51,790 nt of DNA from Candidatus Riflebacteria bacterium HGW-Riflebacteria-2 (GCA_002839435.1 PGYA01000032.1:1-51790), one strand, 5' to 3'; positions 32,950 through 42,245 are shown, counted from the stretch's first letter. Program-made: numbers and translations. The notes: generated from the sequence alone by a model not told the origin.

Positions 32950-34401
32950 TTAGTCGTAGAGTTTTTTGAGGAGGTTTAGGAAGCGGGGGTCGGCGTTGAG
33001 GAGGGAGGCGATATGCAGTGCGTCGTGCGGGACTTCACTGTGTCCTTCGAGTTTGCGCAGTCGGTAGTCCATATTGGTGCAGAGGTTGTCAATTAAGGCG
33101 CGCATATCGCCGGAAGTCGGAACAACCTGACCTTTGTTTCTCAGGCCAATCACCTGGTAGCAGGCGGCGCCGGGCAGGCTGATGCCGTCATAGTGCGTGG
33201 CAATTATGCCGTGCCAGCCGGTTTGCTGGAGAAATTCACCAAGCGCCTGCACGAAACGTCTACCCTCATAGGGGTTGGTCGAGCGTGCAAATTCATCGAA
33301 CACGGCAAGGCCGCAGCCCGGGTGCGCCAATTCAGAAAGTTCCTTGAGCTGAATAACTTCGGCGCCGAAACTGCTCAGGCCAGAAGCCTGATCCTGACCA
33401 TCACCGGCGATGTGGCAGACGTAATCAAAAAGTGGCATGCTGAACTCGGCAGCAAAAGCGAAAAAGCCGAGCCGAACCAGTTCGGCATTAGTTGCGACAG
33501 TCATTAGAGCAACACTTTTGCCGCCCATGTTGGCGCCAGTTATCAGGGTGGTGCCCCTGATGACATTGAGCGTGACCGGTGTGAATTCCTTGTTCTGGCT
33601 TTTGAGAATTTCACTGATCTGCGGGTTTATCGCATCGACAACTTTCAGTTCGCAGCTGCTTTCGAGAAGCTGCGGCCGGCATGAAGACCAGCGCAGCGCG
33701 GCATCCGCTTTGGCCAGCAGCAGCTCGAAATGACCGAGCGTTTCCATGCTGCGGTGCAGCTGTGGCAGCCATTCTCGCAGTTGGCAGCCAAGGTCGCTTC
33801 TCACCTTATATTCGAGTTCTTTTTCGCGGCGCACCAGTTCGCTTCGCAGTTGTCTGAGAGAATCGGTGCTGGCAGCATCAGTGGCCGCGAGAATGCGGTT
33901 CTCGAGCAGGCGCTTCTCGTTGCGGATAGCTTTGAGTTCGGGCGAGTAACTGTCGTGCAGATGAAACGTCGAGATGATCATTTCATCAGGGTTCAACCGT
34001 CGAACCAGCGCTTGCAGATCGTCGAATGTCAGATTCAGCCTTACGCCGGAACCGTTGACCAGAGCAGCCAGACTGCAGAAATGCATGGCAAACAGCTTGA
34101 TTTCGAACAGTTCGACTTCGTCGGGAATCCGCTCTTCCTGAAGGTTGAGCACCGAGCCGGCGATGTTGCGCAACTGCCGGAAAATTGCCTGTGCCTGCTG
34201 CGTAAATTGCGGATGCTGTCGGCAGAAATCGACAAGTCTGGCAAGTTCGTCAAATTTCTGTTCGAGAAGAGTGCGGCTTTGCGATGTCGCTGGTTGCAGG
34301 TTTCTTAGCGCCTTGCGTCCGTAAGGTGAACTCAAATTGAGATTGGCGAGAACCCAGGCGGTGGCAGTTGTTGCCGGTTTATATGGTTGCTGGTTGGTCA
34401 T
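32950..34401 (-). CDS. kamC: Lysine 5,6-aminomutase reactivase ATPase, MutS-like
   Basis: The 483-residue protein has a long helical N-terminal region and a C-terminal MutS-type ATPase: Walker A GANMGGKS (289-296), Walker B LAVFDEFARSTNPYEG and the His of THYDG. It lacks the mismatch-recognition domain. Next to kamB and kamA this is the KamC partner that reactivates the B12-dependent aminomutase. The start (ATG 34401) lies 23 bases inside the kamB end, so they are translated together. It is the last gene of the lysine cluster. Confidence 0.88.
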   Translation of the reverse strand: MTNQQPYKPATTATAWVLANLNLSSPYGRKALRNLQPATSQSRTLLEQKFDELARLVDFCRQHPQFTQQAQAIFRQLRNIAGSVLNLQEERIPDEVELFEIKLFAMHFCSLAALVNGSGVRLNLTFDDLQALVRRLNPDEMIISTFHLHDSYSPELKAIRNEKRLLENRILAATDAASTDSLRQLRSELVRREKELEYKVRSDLGCQLREWLPQLHRSMETLGHFELLLAKADAALRWSSCRPQLLESSCELKVVDAINPQISEILKSQNKEFTPVTLNVIRGTTLITGANMGGKSVALMTVATNAELVRLGFFAFAAEFSMPLFDYVCHIAGDGQDQASGLSSFGAEVIQLKELSELAHPGCGLAVFDEFARSTNPYEGRRFVQALGEFLQQTGWHGIIATHYDGISLPGAACYQVIGLRNKGQVVPTSGDMRALIDNLCTNMDYRLRKLEGHSEVPHDALHIASLLNADPRFLNLLKKLYD

Positions 34402-35464
34402 AACTTTCTCTGTAAGCCATTATATCGAAAACTTCGACGGAAAGCACCGTTTTAAGCTTCTGGCAGAGCACTGAGCTGTCGAGGCAGAACCCTTCCGGCG
34501 ATTTCGGGTTGACCGTGACTGCCAGCAGGTTAACCGGTTTGATTACAGCGAGTTCAGCGCCGCGTCGTCTGAGTTCGTCGAATTGCGCTGGACTTAACAA
34601 AAACCTGGTGCCGTCGGCGGCTATTAGTTGCAGGCCTTGTAGGGAGCGGCTGCGCTCGAGAATTTTCTGAATCAGGCGGGCGGTGACGGCGCCGATAAAA
34701 AAGACCCGCAGTGGTCGCGTTTTTTTGGCGCTGATAAGATCGGCGGCGCTGTCGTCAAAACTGCTGGCGCTATCGGTAATCTGGTTGTCGCTGTCGATGA
34801 TAAAGCAGTCGATGGCGTGGGCTGCGCCGAAGCTGTTTTCGCTGCTATCTTCTGCCTGTCGGAGAGTCTGAAAAATCGTTTCGGGTACATTGTCGGCGGC
34901 AGGTAGTGTAAGCAGGTCGGCAATATGCCTGGTATGTTCAACGATAACATCGGGATCAGGTGAATACGAAGCGCCGGTTGCCAGTATGCAGCCGTCGGCC
35001 GTGCTCACAGCGGCGCTCGATCTGCGGGCTGCGGCGCCGTCGATGATTATGCGCCCGGCTTTTTCCTGTTGCAGCATGCGGGTGAGGCGGGTCATCTGGC
35101 TGGTTGTCGATGGGCCGGCGATCATGGCGTAGCCGTCGCTGAGCGCGCGCAGGATAACCACTTCGCCGAGTGGCGTATAAAACCCGGTAAAACGAAGGAG
35201 TTCGCGGGTAAAGTCACATTGGCCGAGAAGGTCGACGGCCGTGGCAACAAGTGTGCCACGGCCGACGTATACGGACGGTTTGTCAGTTCCGGTAACCTGA
35301 TCGATATCTTCGCCGTCGTAACCTATTGAAGTTATTGCCAGGTCAGCCCGGCGGTCTGCCGCGAGCAGATAGTTGAGCACTGTAGTTTTGCCGGCGTTCT
35401 TCTCGGTTCCAATTATTGCCAGGCATTTGCAGTCTGCAACCAGTTTGCTCAGGCTTGCCGCCAT
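34379..35464 (-). CDS. kamB: Lysine 5,6-aminomutase reactivase subunit KamB
   Basis: The 361-residue protein has an N-terminal P-loop (IIGTEKNAGKTTVLNYLL, residues 17-34), then a glycine-rich region (GYDGEDIDQVTGTDKPSVYV) and a second half with IDGAAARRSSAAVSTADGCI. It is the family partner of KamC in clostridial and fusobacterial lysine clusters. It begins 3 bases after kamA ends and overlaps kamC by 23 bases, so the three are one transcript. Reaction is ATP-dependent release of damaged cobalamin from KamDE, by family knowledge. Confidence 0.85.
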   Translation of the reverse strand: MAASLSKLVADCKCLAIIGTEKNAGKTTVLNYLLAADRRADLAITSIGYDGEDIDQVTGTDKPSVYVGRGTLVATAVDLLGQCDFTRELLRFTGFYTPLGEVVILRALSDGYAMIAGPSTTSQMTRLTRMLQQEKAGRIIIDGAAARRSSAAVSTADGCILATGASYSPDPDVIVEHTRHIADLLTLPAADNVPETIFQTLRQAEDSSENSFGAAHAIDCFIIDSDNQITDSASSFDDSAADLISAKKTRPLRVFFIGAVTARLIQKILERSRSLQGLQLIAADGTRFLLSPAQFDELRRRGAELAVIKPVNLLAVTVNPKSPEGFCLDSSVLCQKLKTVLSVEVFDIMAYRESYDQPATI

Positions 35465-35467
35465 GTC

Positions 35468-36739
35468 TCAGCCTTTTTTGCTGCGTTGCTTGCGTTTGAG
35501 ACCTGCCGGTTCGAGCGAGATTTTGCCCTGATGCAGCCCGGCGATACCTTCGATTTCGACGTTGCCCTTCTGGCAGGCTTCGCAGGTGCAGCTCGGCCGG
35601 TAACCATCGGGTTCGTTGTAGCAGGTGATGACGCCTTCGTAGTTGCGCAGAATTGTCTTTTCGTAGCCGCTTGAAATCAGGTAGTTGGGCATGACTGGAA
35701 TCTTGCCGCCCCCGCCGGGTGCATCGACGACGTAGGTAGGCACGCAGAATCCGCTGGTATGGCCGCGCAGGGCTTCGATGATTTCGATGCCCTTGGCGAC
35801 CGGCGTGCGGAAATGCGACAGGCCATAAGAGAGGTCACACTGATAGATGTAATACGGGCGCACCCTGATTTTAGCGAGTTCGTGTACCAGCTTTTTCATG
35901 ACGTGTACGCAGTCATTAACCCCGGCAAGCAGCACTGACTGATTGCCGATCGGAATGCCGGCCATGCTGATCAGATCACAGGCGCGGGCTGCGTCGGTGG
36001 TGATTTCCCGGGGGTGGTTGAAATGCGTATTGAGCCAGATCGGATGATACTTTTTGAGCATGTCGCAAAGTTCGGGGGTGATGCGTTGCGGCATTACCAC
36101 CGGCGTTCTTGTGCCGATGCGGATGACTTCGACATGCGGAATCGCGCGCAGTTTCTGCAAAATGCCTTCGAGCTTGCCATCGGCCAGCAGTAGCGGGTCT
36201 CCTCCGGAGACGACTATGTCGCGCACCTGCGGGTGTTTCGAAATGTATTCGATTGCCTTGTCGATATTGCTGGCCGGCATCGCCGTGTCTTTCTGACCGG
36301 CGAAGCGGCGTCTGGTGCAATGTCGGCAATACATCGAACACTGGTCGGTAACCAGCAGGAGCACGCGGTCGGGGTAACGATGGGTCAGGCCGGGAACCGG
36401 CGAATCGCCATCTTCGTGCAGCGGATCTTCGAGGTCAGCGGGCGACCGATACAGTTCGTAACCGGTAGGTACCGCCTGTCTGCGCACCGGATCATTCGGA
36501 TTGTCCGGATCGATGAGGGTCAGGTAATAAGGAGTGATTGCCATGCGCAGCGTGGCGAGACAATCTTTGATTCCTTCTATTTCCTTGCCGGTGAGCTTGA
36601 TGTATTTGCTGAGCTCCTCGACGGTTTCGATGCGGTTTTTTACCTGCCATTTCCAGTCATTCCAGTCAGCTTCGCTGACTTCTGGAAACAATTTGCGACG
36701 ACGTTGCAGATGCTCATCTCTGGTGTATTTGCTGTTCAA
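35468..36739 (-). CDS. kamA: Lysine 2,3-aminomutase
   Basis: The 423-residue radical SAM enzyme has the cluster motif CSMYCRHCTRR (Cys134, 138, 141), the SAM contacts DIVVSGGDPLL, and the PLP Lys in APGGGGKIPV. Zinc-binding cysteines lie near the C-terminus (SCTCEACQKG). It converts L-alpha-lysine to L-beta-lysine, the first step of the fermentation. The start is TTG at 36739 with AAAGGA seven bases upstream, an unusual start. It is 35 bases from kdd and 3 from kamB, so it is mid-operon. Confidence 0.97.
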   Translation of the reverse strand: MNSKYTRDEHLQRRRKLFPEVSEADWNDWKWQVKNRIETVEELSKYIKLTGKEIEGIKDCLATLRMAITPYYLTLIDPDNPNDPVRRQAVPTGYELYRSPADLEDPLHEDGDSPVPGLTHRYPDRVLLLVTDQCSMYCRHCTRRRFAGQKDTAMPASNIDKAIEYISKHPQVRDIVVSGGDPLLLADGKLEGILQKLRAIPHVEVIRIGTRTPVVMPQRITPELCDMLKKYHPIWLNTHFNHPREITTDAARACDLISMAGIPIGNQSVLLAGVNDCVHVMKKLVHELAKIRVRPYYIYQCDLSYGLSHFRTPVAKGIEIIEALRGHTSGFCVPTYVVDAPGGGGKIPVMPNYLISSGYEKTILRNYEGVITCYNEPDGYRPSCTCEACQKGNVEIEGIAGLHQGKISLEPAGLKRKQRSKKG

Positions 36740-36774
36740 AGCAGGTTCCTTTCTCTGCCGGGCGCTATTTTAAC

Positions 36775-37818
36775 TCAGCAGAACATTTCTTCGAAAAGCT
36801 TGCGCAGTTCAGGACTTTCTCGCATCAGCTGCAGAGCTATTGCGGCGTGGCCCTTTGAATAACCGTTACCGATTATCATGTTGACATCTTTGCCAACACC
36901 TTCGGCGCCAAGCGCGGCCTGGGTAAAGCTGGTGGCCATGCTGAAGAAATAAACGGTGCCGCCATCTTTGCAGGCGAGAATGCTTGCCATTTCAGTGTTG
37001 GGAATGTTTACGCAGTTAATTACCAGGTCGGCGAGTTTGCCGTCGGTGTGTTCCATGATCTTATTGTACATGCCGACCGCATCGGTTGCGTCTGCGGCAA
37101 AATAGACGTCGGCCAGGTTAAGGCTTTTGGCGCGGTTGGTGCTCTTGTCGCTGCCACCGACACAGATGATTTTGCCGGTAACGCCAGCACGTTTTTTTGC
37201 TTCATACAGGCAGAGCATGCCGGATTTGCCGCCGCCGCCGATAACCACGACAGTATCGCCAGGTCGAACCAGTTTGGCGGCCTGAGCGGGAGCGCCAGCT
37301 ACGTCTAATACTGACAGCGCGAGATTCTCGGGCATGTCAGTCGGCAGAATGGCATAAATGCCGCTTTCAAACAGTATGGCCTGGCCCTTGATATCAACCT
37401 GGTCGATGTCGGGTCTTACTTCGAGAATCTCTTCAATGACGAGCGGAGTCAGCGAGAGTGATACCAGAGTAGCGATCTTGTCGCCGACCTTGAGGTCGGT
37501 CTTGCCTTTGAGGGCCGGGCCGATTTCTTTAATGGTGCCAATGAGCATGCCGCCGGAACCGGTAACCGGGTTTTTATGCTTGCCCTGCTTGGCAACGAGG
37601 CCTTTCATGATTTTCTTGATTTCTTCGATATTGCCGTTAGCCTGCTTCTCGATCTGGGTGAAGCTGGCAGAATCAACGTTCAGGGTCTGTACGTCAATGA
37701 GTATTTCATTGTCGTAGATTTCCATGCTGTTGTCGATTTTGTCTGCGGGCTGCGGCAGCACGCCTTTGGGTTCGATAACTCGGTGCGTTCCGTATGGGCA
37801 ACCTTTTTTCACGATCAT
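36775..37818 (-). CDS. kdd: L-erythro-3,5-diaminohexanoate dehydrogenase
   Basis: The 347-residue protein starts VKKGCPYGTHRVIEPKGVLP and has the middle-domain Rossmann motif DTVVVIGGGGKSGML. It oxidises 3,5-diaminohexanoate to 3-keto-5-aminohexanoate with NAD+. The annotated ATG at 37818 has AAGGAG only two bases away; the GTG two codons later (37812) has eight bases and is a better start. It lies 35 bases upstream of kamA and 88 bases after the CoA-transferase subunit B gene, in the same direction. Confidence 0.94.
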   Translation of the reverse strand: MIVKKGCPYGTHRVIEPKGVLPQPADKIDNSMEIYDNEILIDVQTLNVDSASFTQIEKQANGNIEEIKKIMKGLVAKQGKHKNPVTGSGGMLIGTIKEIGPALKGKTDLKVGDKIATLVSLSLTPLVIEEILEVRPDIDQVDIKGQAILFESGIYAILPTDMPENLALSVLDVAGAPAQAAKLVRPGDTVVVIGGGGKSGMLCLYEAKKRAGVTGKIICVGGSDKSTNRAKSLNLADVYFAADATDAVGMYNKIMEHTDGKLADLVINCVNIPNTEMASILACKDGGTVYFFSMATSFTQAALGAEGVGKDVNMIIGNGYSKGHAAIALQLMRESPELRKLFEEMFC

Positions 37819-37906
37819 TTCTCCTTGCGAATTAAATAAAAGTTAGTGTGAACTTTTTCTGAGTGACAATATACCAATGGTACAGAATAAAATAAAGCTT
37901 TATGCG

Positions 37907-38572
37907 TTATACTTCCATGGTTTTGAGGTTGTCGGCAACGATGAAATCGGCGGCGGTGTTGGCCCTGATTTCATCGACGCTGCTGTCTTTATGAACTTCG
38001 ATCAGTGCCAGACCGCCGGGAGTTACCCTGAAGACAGCCAGTTCAGTGACGATCATGTTCACCACATGCTTGGCGGTGAGTGGCAGAGTGCATTTTTTCA
38101 GGATTTTAGGCTTGCCGCGTTCGGTGTGTAGCGTTGAAATGATAACGTTTCTGGCGCCGACAACGAGATCCATCGCCCCACCCATGCCGGGAACTTTCTT
38201 GCCGGGAATAATCCAGCTGGCGAGACTGCCTTCCTGATCGACTTCGAGTGCGCCAAGAACGGTATATTCGACGTGTTTGCCGCGAATCAGGGCAAAAGAC
38301 ATGGCTGAATCAAAGTAACAGCCATAAGGAAGCGCGGTTACCAGTGCGCCACCGGCATTGGTGATGTCAGGGTTTTCCTGGCCGGGCTGGGGGGCTGGGC
38401 CCATGCCGATAATACCATTTTCAGACTGGAATATAACGTTGATGCCTTCTGGAATATGATTGGCTACAAGAGTAGGCAGCCCGATGCCAAGGTTTACCAG
38501 CTGGTTATCCTTGAATTCACGGGCAATGCGTCGGGCTATGATGTTTTTTGCGAGGTTGATATCTTCTATCAT
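37907..38572 (-). CDS. atoA: 3-oxoacid CoA-transferase subunit B (AtoA type)
   Basis: The 221-residue subunit has the active-site Glu in FQSENGIIGMGP and GGALVTALPYGCYFDSAMSF, then IPGKKVPGMGGAMDLVVGA. In lysine fermentation it transfers CoA between acetoacetate and an acyl-CoA (butyryl-CoA in clostridia). GGGAGA precedes the ATG. It is 18 bases downstream of subunit A. The exact acyl donor cannot be read from the sequence. Confidence 0.93.
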   Translation of the reverse strand: MIEDINLAKNIIARRIAREFKDNQLVNLGIGLPTLVANHIPEGINVIFQSENGIIGMGPAPQPGQENPDITNAGGALVTALPYGCYFDSAMSFALIRGKHVEYTVLGALEVDQEGSLASWIIPGKKVPGMGGAMDLVVGARNVIISTLHTERGKPKILKKCTLPLTAKHVVNMIVTELAVFRVTPGGLALIEVHKDSSVDEIRANTAADFIVADNLKTMEV

Positions 38573-38590
38573 TGTTTTTCTCCCTGCTTG

Positions 38591-39250
38591 TCAGCTTTTT
38601 TCCGACACAAATATGTGGGTTACCAGTGGTGACGGTGTCATTACCAGTTCCGGCTGAATTTCGCCGATTTCCACGAGTTTTCTGGTTTCGACGACGACTG
38701 TGTCGGCGGCCATGGCCATGATCGGGTTGAAGTTGCAGGTGGTGGCGTTGTACACGACATTGCCGGCCTTATCGGTGAGACTGCCACCAATCAGTGCCAG
38801 TTCAGCCCGCAACGGCAGTTCGAGCAGGTAATCGACACCTTCGACCGTCAACTTCTGTTTGCCTTCTTCGACAATCGTGCCGACTCCGGTCGGAGTCAGA
38901 ACGCCGCCAAGGCCGGCGCCAGCACAGCGAATACGTTCGACCAGTGTCCCCTGCGGGACAAGGTCTACCTTGATCGAGCCTTCGACCATCTGCTTGCCGG
39001 TTTCGACGTTGGTGCCGATGTGCGAGGTGATGACATGGCCAACCTGTTTCGCTGCGATCAGGCGTCCGAGGCCTCTATCCGCAAAAGCTGTGTCGTTACA
39101 GATAATTGTCAGGTTTTTAACGCCTTTTTCGAGGATTATATCGACGAGAGTTTCTGGCGTACCACAGCCGAGAAACCCGCCTATCATTATGGTCATGTCG
39201 TCTTTGAGCAGATCTGAAAACCCTTTTCTGTCTATTAACTTATGAAACAT
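38591..39250 (-). CDS. atoD: 3-oxoacid CoA-transferase subunit A (AtoD type)
   Basis: The 219-residue subunit starts at the ATG at 39250 (AAAGG seven bases upstream; the frame's TTG at 39256 has no site). Conserved segments are DDMTIMIGGFLGCGTPETLV, GHVITSHIGTNVETGKQM, and LVPQGTLVERIRCAGAGLGG, with the CoA-binding GGVLTPTGVGT. It partners AtoA. Its end lies 18 bases from the subunit B start; the kce gene precedes it by 35 bases. Confidence 0.93.
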   Translation of the reverse strand: MFHKLIDRKGFSDLLKDDMTIMIGGFLGCGTPETLVDIILEKGVKNLTIICNDTAFADRGLGRLIAAKQVGHVITSHIGTNVETGKQMVEGSIKVDLVPQGTLVERIRCAGAGLGGVLTPTGVGTIVEEGKQKLTVEGVDYLLELPLRAELALIGGSLTDKAGNVVYNATTCNFNPIMAMAADTVVVETRKLVEIGEIQPELVMTPSPLVTHIFVSEKS

Positions 39251-39285
39251 GATCAAACCTTTCAGTATGAATTTATCAAAGACCG

Positions 39286-40110
39286 TCAGCGGGCTGGCAG
39301 TCCAAGAATTTCGCGGGCTTCTGCCGGTGTCGCAATTTCACGGCCGAGTTCTTTTGCGATACGCACAGCCTTGGCGACGAGTTCGCCATTGGATTTCGCC
39401 TGAATGCCTTTGGCGAGATAGGTGTTGTCTTCAAAGCCGACGCGCACGTGGCCGCCGGCAATGATCGTTGCTGCTGCCATCTGAAATGCGGCTCGCCCCA
39501 TTCCAGAAACGGTGAAGGTGCTGCCGGCTGGAATGCTGCCCTGCATGAAGACGAGGTCGCGCATGGTGGCACTGATGCCGCCGGTAACGCCGAGAACGAA
39601 GTTGAAGTGCATCGGTGCCTTGATATAGCCTTTTGCCTGCAGCCTGATGGCAGTGTCGATCATGCCTTTGTCGAATACTTCGACTTCTGGTTTGACACCG
39701 AGTTCGATCATCTTCTGGCCAAATGCGATGATAGTGTTTTCAGAGTTGACGAAAATATCATCTTTGCCAAAATTCACGGTGCCACAGTCGAGGGTTGCCA
39801 TTTCGGGCAGCAGGGTAACCGGTTGCAGGCGCTCTTCGTTCGACATGCCGACAGCGCCGCCAGTCGAAGGCTGAATGATGACATCAGGGCAACTTTTGCG
39901 TATGGCATCCATGGCCAGTTTAAAACGGGCGGCACTCTGGGTCGGTGTTCCGTCATCTTCACGCACGTGCAGGTGAATTATAGCAGCACCGGCATCAGCA
40001 GCGGATTTGGCTTCGCGCGCGATTTCCTCGATCGTATAGGGAACGGCCGGGTTGTTTTCCTTGGTTACTTCGGCACCGCAGATGGCAGCTGTAATAATCA
40101 GTTTGCTCAT
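39286..40110 (-). CDS. kce: 3-keto-5-aminohexanoate cleavage enzyme
   Basis: The 274 residues match the Kce/BKACE family. The zinc ligands His46 and His48 (IIHLHVREDDG) are in the positions known for the Cloacimonas enzyme, and Glu227 (VGFEDNTY) is the likely third ligand. It condenses 3-keto-5-aminohexanoate with acetyl-CoA, giving 3-aminobutyryl-CoA and acetoacetate. It sits 10 bases after the aminotransferase and 35 before atoD. Confidence 0.95.
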   Translation of the reverse strand: MSKLIITAAICGAEVTKENNPAVPYTIEEIAREAKSAADAGAAIIHLHVREDDGTPTQSAARFKLAMDAIRKSCPDVIIQPSTGGAVGMSNEERLQPVTLLPEMATLDCGTVNFGKDDIFVNSENTIIAFGQKMIELGVKPEVEVFDKGMIDTAIRLQAKGYIKAPMHFNFVLGVTGGISATMRDLVFMQGSIPAGSTFTVSGMGRAAFQMAAATIIAGGHVRVGFEDNTYLAKGIQAKSNGELVAKAVRIAKELGREIATPAEAREILGLPAR

Positions 40111-40120
40111 GTTTTACACC

Positions 40121-41374
40121 TCAATATTTTTTATTGTCAATGTAGGAAAGGGCCAGGTCAATAGCCTCAACCGTATATCTGAGATCTTCGTCGGTGTGGC
40201 GATAGCAGACATAGCCGTGATGGTAGGGTTGCAGGAAAACTTTGCGCCTTATCAACTGTGTGTAGAAGTCTTTGCGCATTTCTTTGTAGGTTTTTTCGGC
40301 ATTCTTTTTGAAGGTTACGAAGGGCATCTGCGGAATTGGCGAAAGTTCAGTTGCTACCTTATGCTTTGCCGTGATTTTGGCGAGCTCGGCATTGAACCAC
40401 TCACCTTTCTTCTTGATAACTTCGAGAACATTGTCGCGCTCGAGAACCTCAAGAGTTTTAAGTGCCGCAGCGAATTCGACGCTGTTCGGGAAGAAAGTCG
40501 AAGAGACAAAAACTTCTTTTTCGATTTTCTTCATGAACTGGGCTTTGCCAACACATGCGCTGATCGGGTATCCATTCGCCATTGCCTTGCCAAAGGCTGC
40601 CAGGTCGGGTGTTACATTAAAGAGTGTCTGGGCGCCACCCATGTGTACTCTAAAACCAGTGCGGATTTCGTCGAAGATCAATACCGCGCCATATTTGTCG
40701 GCGAGGCTTCTGACGCCTTCGAGAAAGCCGGGTTTAGGATACTCACACTGTTCGGCGAGCGGGTGCCCGATAGGTGTCACGATAATGCCGGCTACATCGT
40801 CGCCGTGCTTTTTGAGCAGATCTTCGAGTTGATCGAGGTGGTTGTAATGGAACTCAAGAACGTCTTCATAGAGTTTTGCCGGGATGCCGCCCTTGACTTC
40901 GACGCACCAGTCGTGCCAGCCGTGGTAGCCACAGCGTATAATTTTGTTGCGACCGGTATAACCACGGGCAACTCTTGTTGCCAGCGTAGTTGCGTCAGAA
41001 CCGGTTTTTACAAAAACCGCCATTTCAGCACACTTGACCAGTGATCTGACCTTTTCGGCCAGCCGGTTTTGAATTGCCTGAGTCAGCGAAAAACAGAAGC
41101 CTTTTTCTCTTATCTGCGCAATGGCACTGTTATCGATTTCTTCTTCGCGATGGCCAAGAATGATCGGGCCATAGGCGCAAAGGTAATCAAGGTATTCGTT
41201 GCCATCTATATCGGTTATGCGACCACCTTTGCCGTGATCGAAATAAATCGGGTATTCGCCATCGACAAAATTGTAGGGTCTTCTTATGCCAAGAACACCT
41301 CCTGGAGTGCAGGTTTTGCCAAGTTCAAATTCTTTAAAGCTTTTGCTTAAATTGAGTTTTTCTGCGTTGTACAT
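40121..41374 (-). CDS. kat: Class III aminotransferase, 3-aminobutyryl-CoA aminotransferase (kat-like)
   Basis: The 417-residue protein has the class III fold: FVKTGSDATTLATRVARGYT for the phosphate, CGYHGWHDW, the Asp of IFDEIRTGFR (Asp235) and the PLP Lys263 in FGKAMANGYP. It resembles glutamate-1-semialdehyde aminomutase, but in this place between promoter and kce it fits the acyl-CoA beta-transaminase reported from a Cloacimonas metagenome (Kat), which turns 3-aminobutyryl-CoA plus 2-oxoglutarate into acetoacetyl-CoA plus glutamate. The ammonia lyase kal is missing from the cluster. The function is inferred from context. It is the first gene of the operon. Confidence 0.8.
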   Translation of the reverse strand: MYNAEKLNLSKSFKEFELGKTCTPGGVLGIRRPYNFVDGEYPIYFDHGKGGRITDIDGNEYLDYLCAYGPIILGHREEEIDNSAIAQIREKGFCFSLTQAIQNRLAEKVRSLVKCAEMAVFVKTGSDATTLATRVARGYTGRNKIIRCGYHGWHDWCVEVKGGIPAKLYEDVLEFHYNHLDQLEDLLKKHGDDVAGIIVTPIGHPLAEQCEYPKPGFLEGVRSLADKYGAVLIFDEIRTGFRVHMGGAQTLFNVTPDLAAFGKAMANGYPISACVGKAQFMKKIEKEVFVSSTFFPNSVEFAAALKTLEVLERDNVLEVIKKKGEWFNAELAKITAKHKVATELSPIPQMPFVTFKKNAEKTYKEMRKDFYTQLIRRKVFLQPYHHGYVCYRHTDEDLRYTVEAIDLALSYIDNKKY

Positions 41375-41721
41375 TTTATTCCTCCTGAAATCTGCTTTGC
41401 AAAAAATAATTGCGGTTTTTGGATGGCTCGATCGGGCTTAATACCCTTAGAAAGAGCATTTTATGGCTTGACTAGGAGTCGGGCTGTTGTCTGAGAATTC
41501 TGGAGACAGCAGTGGTACCGGTTGAATTATGCCGGCCAGCTGGTTTTGAAAAATCAGGCAGACTATTAGTTGCCTGTCGCAGATGTAATGTTGCGGCAAG
41601 CTCAGGCATGCCTGGCTCTGGAACAGCATTTTGCGCGTATAAGGTGCTGAACAATTCAATCACTCCAGAACAGAATATCTTTATAGTGGCAAGTCTAACA
41701 TATTAACCTGAGAACTTCCGC
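41375..41721 (-). other. Leader of the lysine operon; possible 60-residue ORF
   Basis: On the minus strand a frame from TTG at 41654 (GGAG eight bases before) to a TAG at 41472 encodes 60 residues (LFSTLYAQNAVPEPGMPELA, then no hydrophobic segment). A GTG at 41663 is an alternative. It has protein-like composition but no homologue I recognise. I looked for a lysine riboswitch and did not recognise its core. Confidence 0.3.
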
Positions 41722-41755
41722 AAAAAAAAAGCCGCCCCTGAAAAGGGGCGGTTTT
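41722..41755. terminator. Bidirectional Rho-independent terminator
   Basis: GCCGCCCC and GGGGCGGT pair around TGAAAA, with A-run and T-run flanks. It ends the acidic secreted-protein transcript on the minus strand. Confidence 0.85.
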
Positions 41756-41772
41756 GTAAAAAGCCGAAATTA

Positions 41773-42222
41773 TTATTCCTCTTCTACAGGCTCTTTTTCG
41801 TCGCCGGAGTTATTGTCTTCGGTGTCTCCGTCGCCTTCTTCGGTCTTGTCCTCTTCTTCGGGTTCTTCTTCGGGTTCCGGTTCCGGATCCGGTTCGCGAT
41901 AAGTTGTTCCTGAGCTGCCCGACTGCTTGACTCTTGACCAGGTGTCGGCTGTGATGTCTTTGCCGCTAACTGAGCCTTCTATGTTTACTTCATTGTTTTC
42001 ATACTGCTGAGCTATCGCCTGGCCGTTTTCATCCATGACGAGGTTGTAGACAACCTGACCGCCTGAGTTGTCGCGGTCGTTGGTTTCGATGACGGCACTG
42101 ACAATCGCCCTGCCTGCATCGCGGGTTACGGTTACCAGACCGGAAATCGTCGCGGCCGAAAGCGTGCCGCAGATAGATACAAGAACTGTCAGAGAAAGAA
42201 CCATCATCAGTGTCTTTTTCAT
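41773..42222 (-). CDS. Secreted protein with acidic C-terminal tail
   Basis: The 149-residue protein has a signal peptide (MKKTLMMVLSLTVLVSICGT, ending LSA-AT), a beta-rich domain of about 90 residues (GLVTVTRDAGRAIVSAVIET) and a strongly acidic tail (REPDPEPEPEEEPEEED, then more Glu/Asp to the end). The tail could bind calcium or basic partners. I do not recognise the family. The ATG follows AGAGG and comes 23 bases after the small charged gene; the pair ends at the terminator. Confidence 0.6.
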   Translation of the reverse strand: MKKTLMMVLSLTVLVSICGTLSAATISGLVTVTRDAGRAIVSAVIETNDRDNSGGQVVYNLVMDENGQAIAQQYENNEVNIEGSVSGKDITADTWSRVKQSGSSGTTYREPDPEPEPEEEPEEEDKTEEGDGDTEDNNSGDEKEPVEEE

Positions 42223-42245
42223 TTATTAACCTCTTTTACACTTCA

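Noticed and set aside
32950..34401. DNA mismatch repair MutS
   Set aside because: It has the MutS ATPase but lacks the mismatch-binding and lever domains and is embedded with kamB and kamA, so KamC is the better call.
40052..41044. 330-residue plus-strand frame
   Set aside because: It runs antisense to kce and kat, both with clear active-site motifs; its translation shows no family features.
41375..41721. Lysine riboswitch before the kat operon
   Set aside because: I could not recognise the conserved core helices of the lysine element in the leader.
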